This document shows, in pieces, positions 1-5,711 of a DNA stretch of 15,057 bases. Every line of letters starts with the position of its first letter. The first letter of the stretch is position 1. The DNA comes from Bdellovibrionales bacterium. GTDB lineage: Bacteria > Bdellovibrionota > Bacteriovoracia > Bacteriovoracales > Bacteriovoracaceae. The DNA is taken from contig SXUH01000353.1 of assembly GCA_005791855.1 (NCBI GenBank), positions 1 through 15,057 of the forward strand, written 5' to 3'. Below the pieces are notes generated by a model. It had not been told where the DNA came from. It ran no database searches and saw only the letters and a list, made by a program, of their open reading frames with translations. The position numbers and the translations under genes are program-made.

Positions 1-183
1 CTCCGGTTTCACGATGTCCGCGATCTTCTCCAGGCGCGGGTCCGGAACGTGGACGACTCCGACGTTCGGTTCGATGGTGCAGAAGGGGTAGTTCGCGGCT
101 TCCGCGGGAGCGGAGGTCAGGGCAGAGAAGATGGTGGATTTACCCACGTTTGGCAAACCGACGATTCCACAATTCATACCCAT
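1..183 (-). CDS. ychF: Redox-regulated ATPase/GTPase YchF (Obg family), N-terminal part
   Basis: Only the first 61 codons are in the window; the gene runs off the left edge. The P-loop GLPNVGKST (residues 9-17) and the segment [10 protein letters not shown] (31-40) are characteristic of YchF/EngD, a cytoplasmic Obg-family P-loop NTPase that in known members prefers ATP and associates with the ribosome. The start ATG at 181-183 follows a good Shine-Dalgarno (CAGGAG, about 7 nt upstream on the minus strand). A second in-frame ATG two codons later is less well placed, and family members usually begin MGF/MGM. It lies 12 nt downstream of pth, and pth-ychF is a widely conserved pair, so it is probably the distal gene of the tRNA-Gln-prs-pth-ychF operon. 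The later family motifs and the TGS domain lie outside the window. Confidence 0.95.
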   Translation of the reverse strand, partial: MGMNCGIVGLPNVGKSTIFSALTSAPAEAANYPFCTIEPNVGVVHVPDPRLEKIADIVKPE

Positions 184-195
184 AGAAGACTCCTG

Positions 196-765
196 TTACT
201 CTAAAAGATTTTTCTTATTATATATTCCAACTTTACCTAAACCCTCTATCACAGCGTTAACCATGGGGTCATGCAATTTTTCCAGAAGGCGGGGCAATTG
301 TGCCTGCTCGTCCTTCCCGAAGGGCCCAAGCACCCAATTTGAGACGTCTCCGTGGGGCGGGCGTCCGATTCCGATTCGCATTCTGGCAAACTGGTCCGTG
401 CCGAGGACCGCGCAGATCGACTTTAGACCGTTATGGCCCGCGAGCCCGCCGCCCATCTTGAAGTGGACCTGGCCGAAAGGGATGTCCAGCTCGTCGTGGA
501 CCACGAGGATCTGCGACGGTTCGATCTTAAAGAAGGCGGCCATGGGCTGCACCGACTCCCCCGAGAGGTTCATGTAGGTCTGGGGTTTCAGCGCGTAGAT
601 CTTCTTACTCTTTAACGTGGCTTCGGCGTAGAGGCCCTTGAACTTCGATTTCCAGAGAGCGCCGGAGAAGAGTGGCGAGTGGTCGAGGAGCATCCACCCG
701 ACGTTGTGCTTGGTGTGCGCGTACTGGGATCCGGGATTTCCGAGGCCAACGATGAGTTGGAACAT
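196..765 (-). CDS. pth: Peptidyl-tRNA hydrolase
   Basis: This cytoplasmic enzyme cleaves peptidyl-tRNAs that drop off ribosomes and recycles the tRNA. The 189-aa length is normal for bacterial Pth. Family motifs are intact: VGLGNPG (residues 6-12, with N10), the catalytic His at H20 in TKHNVG, HDELDIPFG (90-98, D91 matching the catalytic Asp of E. coli Pth), GGGLAGHNGLKS (105-116, N112), and RIGIGRPP (130-137). The ATG (763-765) shares one base with the prs stop codon (TGATG on the minus strand). No Shine-Dalgarno is visible just upstream, so translation is probably coupled to prs. The stop lies 12 nt before the ychF start. The ribosomal L25/Ctc gene often found between prs and pth in other bacteria is absent. 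Confidence 0.97.
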   Translation of the reverse strand: MFQLIVGLGNPGSQYAHTKHNVGWMLLDHSPLFSGALWKSKFKGLYAEATLKSKKIYALKPQTYMNLSGESVQPMAAFFKIEPSQILVVHDELDIPFGQVHFKMGGGLAGHNGLKSICAVLGTDQFARMRIGIGRPPHGDVSNWVLGPFGKDEQAQLPRLLEKLHDPMVNAVIEGLGKVGIYNKKNLLE

Positions 766-1709
766 CAGATGAACAGGGAGCTCACCGAATCATGATTGAA
801 TGTTCGGTGGATGGCCTTGGCGAGGATCTCCGCGGTGGAGACGACCTTGATCTTGGCGACCTTGGTGCCTTCCTCGCAGAGAGGAATGGTGTCCGTGACG
901 ATCACCGCTTCGAGCTCCGTGCAGTCCTCGATCCGCTTCACGGCCGGCGGAGAGAACACCGGATGGGTCGCGATGGCGTAGATCCGGTTGGCGCCATTCT
1001 TCTTCAATGCCTTCGCGGCCTGCACGAGGGTTCCGGCGGTGTCGATCATGTCGTCGATGATGATGCAGTCCTTACCCTTCACGTCCCCGATCACGTTCAT
1101 GGCTTCGGCGACGTTGGGTCCGGTTCGTCTCTTGTCGATGAGGGCGAGGTCGGCGGACAGCTTCTTCGCGAAGTGCCGGACCCGCTCCACGCCCCCGGCG
1201 TCCGGAGAGACCGTGATGATGTTATCCCGGTTAAGATTCTTGATGATGTAATCGAGAAGCACCGGGGAGGCGAAGATGTTATCAAATGGGATGTTGAAGA
1301 AGCCCTGGATCTGTCCTGCGTGGAGGTCCATGGTCACAACCCTGGAAGCTCCAGCGACCGTCATCATGTCCGCAACAAGCTTGGCCGTGATTGGTGTCCT
1401 CGGGGCACTCTTCCGGTCCTGTCTGGAATATCCGTAGTGAGGCACAACCGCCGTGATCGAGTTCGCAGAAGCTCTCTTCAGAGCATCGATGATGATCAGA
1501 AGCTCCATCAGGTTTTCATTCACAGGAGCGCAGGTCGATTGGATAACGAAGACGTCGGCGCCGCGGACGTTCTTTTCGATTTCGCAGTAGACTTCACCGT
1601 TTGCGAATCGTCTTAATTGTGGGTTTACTAGAGGGAGATCGAGGTATTCGGAGATCAATTTGGAGAGCTTGGGATTCGAGGTTCCCGAGACAAGGACTAT
1701 GCGTCTCAC
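765..1709 (-). CDS. prs: Ribose-phosphate pyrophosphokinase (PRPP synthetase)
   Basis: Makes PRPP from ribose 5-phosphate and ATP, the precursor of purines, pyrimidines, NAD, histidine and tryptophan. The 314-aa length is typical of class I enzymes. Visible motifs are FANGEV (35-40), HYGYSRQDRK (91-100), DLHAGQIQGFF (128-138, with the active-site His at 130), the flexible-loop KRR (193-195) and the PRPP-binding DDMIDTAGT (219-227). The C-terminus SVSSLF is also typical of the family. The start is a GTG (1707-1709), supported by a strong AAGGAG Shine-Dalgarno about 7 nt upstream. The preceding tRNA-Gln ends only 17 nt before this codon, so prs is almost certainly expressed from the tRNA promoter and its mature leader would be very short. 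It overlaps pth by 1 nt. Confidence 0.98.
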   Translation of the reverse strand: MRRIVLVSGTSNPKLSKLISEYLDLPLVNPQLRRFANGEVYCEIEKNVRGADVFVIQSTCAPVNENLMELLIIIDALKRASANSITAVVPHYGYSRQDRKSAPRTPITAKLVADMMTVAGASRVVTMDLHAGQIQGFFNIPFDNIFASPVLLDYIIKNLNRDNIITVSPDAGGVERVRHFAKKLSADLALIDKRRTGPNVAEAMNVIGDVKGKDCIIIDDMIDTAGTLVQAAKALKKNGANRIYAIATHPVFSPPAVKRIEDCTELEAVIVTDTIPLCEEGTKVAKIKVVSTAEILAKAIHRTFNHDSVSSLFI

Positions 1710-1726
1710 TCAGAACTCCTTAAAGG

Positions 1727-1801
1727 TGGTAGGGGTGGCAGGGATCGAACCTGCGCATGGCAGAATCAAAATCTGCTGACTTACCACTTGTCGACACCCC
1801 T
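1727..1801 (-). tRNA. tRNA-Gln (anticodon TTG)
   Basis: A full cloverleaf folds on the minus strand. The acceptor stem is AGGGGTG/CACCCCT with discriminator A at 1730 and a genome-encoded CCA at 1729-1727. The D stem is GAC/GTC with a GG-containing loop. The anticodon stem is GCAGA/TCTGC with loop TTTTGAT, which places TTG at positions 34-36 (glutamine). The variable loop has 5 nt, and the T stem is GCAGG/CCTGC with loop TTCGATC. The gene lies about 19 nt downstream of a predicted transcription start and 17 nt upstream of the prs GTG, so it is probably processed out of the prs operon transcript. Confidence 0.96.
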
Positions 1802-1826
1802 ACAGTAACTTCTTTGCGTTCTGAGG

Positions 1827-1855
1827 AATATAGATTAACAAAAGCCTATTTGCAA
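1827..1855 (-). promoter_or_regulatory. Predicted sigma70-type promoter of the tRNA-Gln-prs-pth-ychF operon
   Basis: Read on the minus strand, TTGCAA (1855-1850) and TATATT (1832-1827) are separated by exactly 17 bp. They match the -35 consensus at 4 of 6 and the -10 consensus at 5 of 6 positions. Transcription would start near 1820, about 19 nt before the 5' end of the tRNA, which is a normal tRNA leader length. The call rests on sequence match and placement only. Confidence 0.7.
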
Positions 1856-1896
1856 GAGACAGGAGTTTGTTTTCGATCTTTTTTAACGTTCAAAAA

Positions 1897-1925
1897 TGGA
1901 CACTTCCCCTGGGATTTTCTATAGT
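1897..1925 (+). promoter_or_regulatory. Predicted sigma70-type promoter of the 503-aa outer-membrane protein gene
   Basis: TGGACA (1897-1902) and TATAGT (1920-1925) are 17 bp apart, and each matches the sigma70 consensus at 5 of 6 positions. The transcription start would fall near 1932, giving a leader of about 44 nt before the GTG at 1976. It is arranged back to back with the tRNA-operon promoter, with 41 bp between the two -35 hexamers. Confidence 0.7.
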
Positions 1926-1975
1926 TTTCTCAAAGTTTTAAATCTCCCCGTGGAGTATTACCAAAGGATCTATCC

Positions 1976-3487
1976 GTGACCGTTAGAAGGTTCCGCATTG
2001 TCAGCACAATATTTGTTTCTGCCCTGAGCATCAATTCTGCCCTGGCTCTTCCGATCGACTGGAACGGAGTGTTCGGCGTTGATACGCACATGATCCAAAA
2101 TTACCGTCGTGACAGTGGAACGGTTAACAAGCCTTGGCCAGGTCCGGCCACGGAAGGAAACCCCACCCCAGGTCCGAGGACCGGTACCCAGGCTATCGCC
2201 AACGGGGACAACGAAGCGGTCTTCCAGACCTACATCCTGCGGTTGAATCCGCACATCATCGTCAACGACGGGGTCGCCCTCAAGGGGGAGCTTTCCTCCG
2301 GTTACATCCGCGGCGGCTTCGCCGGGGACAACTCTGCCAACAACGCTGACGGCTCCGGGAACAACTCGTACTTCTTCACGACCCCGGCCCAGAACAGCGC
2401 CCTGAAAGTCAACCAGATGTACATGGAACTCTACGCGGACAGCGCGCTGGTGAAGATCGGCCGGATGTCTCGCCACTACGGAATGGGCATGGTCTTCGAC
2501 GACGGGTCTCAGCCGTGGGACCGCTTCTTCACCATGTACGACGGGATCGAGGCCAAGATGACCATCGGGAACTTCAGCCTGATCCCGCACTACGCGAAGA
2601 TCTCCAGCTCCAACGACGAGAGTGTCGCCGAGGGCTCACCCGCCTCCGGCGCCTTCGACGTCCGCGAGCTCGGCGTCGTGGCCAAGTACGACAACCGGAA
2701 CAAGGACCTGATCGCCAGCGTCCTCTACGCCAAGCGGTCCTCCGAGAGGAAGAACGTCCTCTACAACGCGACCTCTCCGACCGCGGACTTCCGTCGCGGG
2801 AGCACGGAGGTGACCGTGATCGAGCCGTACCTCTCGAAGAAATGGAACAAGTTCGTCCTCTCCGCCGAGGCGTCTCTCCAGACCGGGGACTACGGAAGCG
2901 TCTACGATCCGGCCATCAAGTCCAAGCTCGACGCCGCCGCCTACGTCGTCCAGGCGAGCTACGAGTTTAACCCGAAGTGGGACGCGGGGATCCTCGCGGG
3001 CCAGGTGAGCGGAGACAAGGGAAGCTCCGACAAGTTCGAAGCGACCTACCTCCACCCGAACTTCCACATCGCCGACCTCATGTTCCGGTACAACTACCCG
3101 GCCTTCAACGAAGGAAACCGGTCCATCTTCGACGCCTCCATCGCCAACTCCCAGTTCCTCAAAGTGTACGGAAACTACAAGACGGACAAGTGGGTCTGGA
3201 AGGGAGCCTTCGTCTTCGCCAAGGCCCTGCAGACGGCCAAGGCCGGGGCGCGATCCTACCACCACGAGGAGAGCTACGCCTTCACCAGCACCGCGGACCA
3301 GGCGGACGACCTAGGCTACGAGCTCGACTTCGGCTTCGACTACCACTGGAACCCGAACGTCACCATCGGCGGCTACTACGGCTACTGGTTCGTGGGTGAC
3401 TACTTCGCCTTCTCCAACGATCCGGCGGGAGAACTCTCCATCGACAACGTCCACGGCGGAGGCCTCCGAGCGACCCTCGAGTTCTAG
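1976..3487 (+). CDS. Predicted outer-membrane beta-barrel protein, 503 aa
   Basis: I do not recognise a specific family. The protein starts with a signal peptide (charged VRRFR, a hydrophobic core, likely cleavage after ALA at about residue 24). The rest is rich in alternating aromatic/polar beta-strand segments and ends in Phe (RATLEF), the usual C-terminal signature for BamA-mediated insertion. A conserved-looking stretch, RHYGMGMVFDDG followed by WDRFFTMYDGIEAK (about residues 166-194), recalls porin or alginate-export-type barrels, so a substrate channel is possible but unproven. The region at 48-80 is Pro/Gly-rich and 118-140 is Gly/Asn/Ser-rich; both may be loops or a short plug. The GTG start has an AAAGGAT Shine-Dalgarno about 6-7 nt upstream. 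Codon use is strongly C/G-ending except near the start. Its stop codon overlaps the stop of the convergent gene on the other strand. Confidence 0.85.
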   Translation: MTVRRFRIVSTIFVSALSINSALALPIDWNGVFGVDTHMIQNYRRDSGTVNKPWPGPATEGNPTPGPRTGTQAIANGDNEAVFQTYILRLNPHIIVNDGVALKGELSSGYIRGGFAGDNSANNADGSGNNSYFFTTPAQNSALKVNQMYMELYADSALVKIGRMSRHYGMGMVFDDGSQPWDRFFTMYDGIEAKMTIGNFSLIPHYAKISSSNDESVAEGSPASGAFDVRELGVVAKYDNRNKDLIASVLYAKRSSERKNVLYNATSPTADFRRGSTEVTVIEPYLSKKWNKFVLSAEASLQTGDYGSVYDPAIKSKLDAAAYVVQASYEFNPKWDAGILAGQVSGDKGSSDKFEATYLHPNFHIADLMFRYNYPAFNEGNRSIFDASIANSQFLKVYGNYKTDKWVWKGAFVFAKALQTAKAGARSYHHEESYAFTSTADQADDLGYELDFGFDYHWNPNVTIGGYYGYWFVGDYFAFSNDPAGELSIDNVHGGGLRATLEF

Positions 3488-5640
3488 TAGCGAGGCGCGC
3501 CCCACATACTGTACTGGTTCATCGCGGAGTTCGGCTGCGACCAGTACGGCATGGTTCCGTACGGCTGCTGACCGTAGGGCTGCATGAACGGTTGGCCATA
3601 GGGCTGCTGACCGTAAGGCACCTGCCCGTAGGGTTGCTGTCCATATGGTTGTCCGTAGCCGTAGTTGGCCTGGGCCACTCCATTGTAATTGAAATTGTAG
3701 ACCCCGCTGTTCTGCTGGTACCCGTACGGATACCCGTAGGCCTGCTGTCCCATGAACGGCGGCTGGTACTGGTACGGGTTGTACATCTGCTGGCCCTGGG
3801 GCTGCTGCATGAACGGATTGTTGAACTGCGGCTGCCCTTGCACCATCGGCTGCTGGGGCTGCCCGCCGGGCTGGGTGTAGTTGAAGTTGTAGACACTGTT
3901 ATCTGATGTCCGTGACGGAGGAACGGTCGTGTTGGTCGTAGGAGCGGCCGGAACCTCTTCGCCGTTCTGAGCGGCGACGTACCTTCTCCCCTGGGCTTCG
4001 AGCTTCTGGTACTCGGCGGCCTTCTGTTCAAACTCCGCTGCCTTATCCCCTTCTTGCTTGTTGTAGTGCTGGAGGTGGGCGTAGAGCTCCTGGATCCGCT
4101 CGGTGGAGTCCTGGATACACTTCTGGGTATTCCGGAAGTAGGCGTAGCAGTACCCCCCCGGCTGGATCCGGCGGTACTCGTCCTGGATCTCTTCGGTGTA
4201 GTTCTTGGTCCGGGTGGCGATGTTCTGCCGCAGGGCCTTCGCCATCTCCACGTAGAAGTTCGACTTCCCTTCCACGAGACCGTGGCTGATCTCGTACTTC
4301 TCCCGGGCCACTTCGATCTTCTCTTCGTACTGCTCCCGGATCGTCGCCACGTTGTTCATGACCACTTCCGGGGTCACGGTGACGGCCCCGACCTTGCTCC
4401 CGAGCTTCTGGTGCTGGAGGACCAGGGTCAGCATGGAGTGGAGTCTCTTGGCGTCGTCGAACTTCCCGCCGTCCTCGAGCTTCTTCAGGTGAGCCTCGGT
4501 GTAGAAGGGCTTGGTCTTGAGGGCGTTGAGCTCGGCGAGCTTCTTCTTGAACTCGGCCTGCTTGTCCTTCAGCTCCTGGCCCTCGAGGTCCTGCGTCTGG
4601 ATGTACAGGGAGCGGAGCTCGTCGATCTTCGGCTGGGTGATGTACCTGTCGAAGTCCGCGATGACCCGGAGGTCCTCGTCCGTCGCCTTCCCTTCGAGGA
4701 TGGCCTTGGCGGACTTCTCCGCGGCCTGCTTGATGAGCTTGTCCCTGGTTTCGATGAGGTCGCTCGCGAGGCCCTCGTAGCGCTCGACGAAGTCGGCGAG
4801 CTTGTAGTAGTCGTTCACGGTGCACTTCTTCTTGAGCTCCTCGGCTTCCCGGCGGATCCGCTCCTTCTCTTCCTCGGCGGCGGAGACGAGCTGGACGGGC
4901 TTCGGCTGGATCGGCTCGAGGTTCTCGCACTCCTTGGATCTGATCGCCTTCCCGTAGTGCGCGCCGATGCCGATGGTCTCCGGGCCCCGGGAGAGGTAGG
5001 AGACGCTACCGGAGTCGTTGACGTCCGGGAAGCTCGCCTGGATCGTCGAGAACCGGATGGCGCTCGGGTTCACCTTGTTCTTCTTGGTGGCCGGATCCTT
5101 GACCATCACCCCGGTTTCCACGAGGCAGGTTTTGAACCCGTCGAGGGTCGGCTTGAAGGTCTTGGTCACCGGGGTGAACTTCCCGTCCTTGAACTCGGTG
5201 ACGGAGTAGGAGCACCCCTCGGCCGGACAGGTCTTGTCCGCTGGCTTGAACGCGGCTTCCACGGCGTAGTCGACCTTGTCCCCGCTCACGGTCTTGTTCA
5301 TGGTCCAGTTGATCATCGAGGCGCAGTTCCCGATCATCTTCGAAGAGGAGATGTCGAGGGTCCCCATCCGCGAGTTATGGACGATGTCGAGGGTCGCGTT
5401 CTTGTCCTGGATCAGGCTCATCAGGGCTTTCAGCGGGAGGGAGGTCTGCTCCTTGGTGCAGACGCCGCTCACGGTTGAGGCCGCCGTGGTGGTCGTCGGG
5501 GCCGGGGTGTTGGCCGCGGACGTGCTCACGGTCGGTCCCGGGACGACGGTTTGGTATTCGCTCACGCTCTCGAAGAACTGGTCCTGGCCAAACGCCGGAA
5601 GGACAGAGAGTAGGAACACCACGGTTGATAGCTTTTTCAT
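3484..5640 (-). CDS. Exported coiled-coil protein with Gln/Pro/Tyr/Gly-rich repetitive C-terminal tail, 718 aa
   Basis: The family is not recognised. A classical signal peptide (MKKLSTVVFLLSVLPAFG, cleavage around residue 18) targets it to the periplasm or beyond. A Thr/Ala/Pro linker (about 33-58) is followed by a globular region (60-245) with six Cys (61, 106, 138, 143, 172, 238). A charged, heptad-like helical region (about 254-555) is probably coiled coil, interrupted near 415-430, with further Cys at 273, 498 and 508. The tail (about 583-718) is prion-like in composition, with six PYG units at about 5-residue spacing (665-695) and two copies of VYNFNY (583-588 and 647-652). The ATG has a GAGGAT Shine-Dalgarno about 5-6 nt upstream, partly inside a small hairpin. 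The gene sits 71 nt downstream of priA, on the same strand. Its role could be structural, adhesive or scaffold-like; this is inference. Confidence 0.9.
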   Translation of the reverse strand: MKKLSTVVFLLSVLPAFGQDQFFESVSEYQTVVPGPTVSTSAANTPAPTTTTAASTVSGVCTKEQTSLPLKALMSLIQDKNATLDIVHNSRMGTLDISSSKMIGNCASMINWTMNKTVSGDKVDYAVEAAFKPADKTCPAEGCSYSVTEFKDGKFTPVTKTFKPTLDGFKTCLVETGVMVKDPATKKNKVNPSAIRFSTIQASFPDVNDSGSVSYLSRGPETIGIGAHYGKAIRSKECENLEPIQPKPVQLVSAAEEEKERIRREAEELKKKCTVNDYYKLADFVERYEGLASDLIETRDKLIKQAAEKSAKAILEGKATDEDLRVIADFDRYITQPKIDELRSLYIQTQDLEGQELKDKQAEFKKKLAELNALKTKPFYTEAHLKKLEDGGKFDDAKRLHSMLTLVLQHQKLGSKVGAVTVTPEVVMNNVATIREQYEEKIEVAREKYEISHGLVEGKSNFYVEMAKALRQNIATRTKNYTEEIQDEYRRIQPGGYCYAYFRNTQKCIQDSTERIQELYAHLQHYNKQEGDKAAEFEQKAAEYQKLEAQGRRYVAAQNGEEVPAAPTTNTTVPPSRTSDNSVYNFNYTQPGGQPQQPMVQGQPQFNNPFMQQPQGQQMYNPYQYQPPFMGQQAYGYPYGYQQNSGVYNFNYNGVAQANYGYGQPYGQQPYGQVPYGQQPYGQPFMQPYGQQPYGTMPYWSQPNSAMNQYSMWGAPRY
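3556..3648 (-). repeat. Tandem 15-bp-phased repeats encoding PYGQQ-type pentapeptides
   Basis: Read on the minus strand, this stretch encodes residues 665-695 of the 718-aa protein, with PYG at 665, 670, 675, 680, 688 and 693. Most units are five residues long (PYGQQ, PYGQV, PYGQP). The spacing from 680 to 688 is interrupted by PFMQ. The DNA copies differ at third positions (CCGTAGGG, CCGTAAGG and CCATAGGG on the plus strand), so the repeat is old or under selection at the protein level rather than a fresh DNA duplication. Confidence 0.85.
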
Positions 5641-5647
5641 TTTAATC

Positions 5648-5674
5648 CTCAGGACCTGAGTTGAGTTATCTCAA
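5648..5674. other. Two adjacent short inverted repeats in the priA to 718-aa-gene gap
   Basis: CTCAGG-A-CCTGAG (5648-5660) is a 6-bp-arm palindrome with a 1-nt centre, so in RNA it would form a 5-bp stem with a 3-nt loop. TTGAG-TTAT-CTCAA (5661-5674) is a 5-bp stem with a 4-nt loop, directly abutting it. On the minus-strand transcript the first hairpin overlaps the GAGG of the Shine-Dalgarno of the 718-aa gene. Neither is followed by a U-run, so they do not look like an intrinsic terminator for priA. The rest of the 71-nt gap shows no clear promoter. Confidence 0.5.
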
Positions 5675-5711
5675 GTGCTCTTCGGAAGGTAAGGCCTGGA
5701 ACTTAAGGGGG

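Noticed and set aside
792..1616. 274-codon open frame on the plus strand opposite prs
   Set aside because: Antisense shadow of a fully conserved prs gene, with no motif of its own.
3470..3500. Bidirectional terminator between the convergent genes
   Set aside because: The stops overlap, and neither a stem of useful length nor a U-run is present. CTCGAG (3476-3481) is only a 6-bp palindrome.
3556..3850. CRISPR-like or mobile repeat suggested by recurring GGCTGCTG and CCGTAGGG words
   Set aside because: The spacing follows codons (multiples of three), the units differ at silent positions, and they encode a Gln/Tyr/Pro/Gly tail in frame.
4054..5478. 474-codon open frame on the plus strand opposite the 718-aa gene
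   Set aside because: Shadow of the minus-strand gene: low-complexity Leu/Val/Asp/Glu translation and no domain pattern. The minus gene has a signal peptide and a Shine-Dalgarno.
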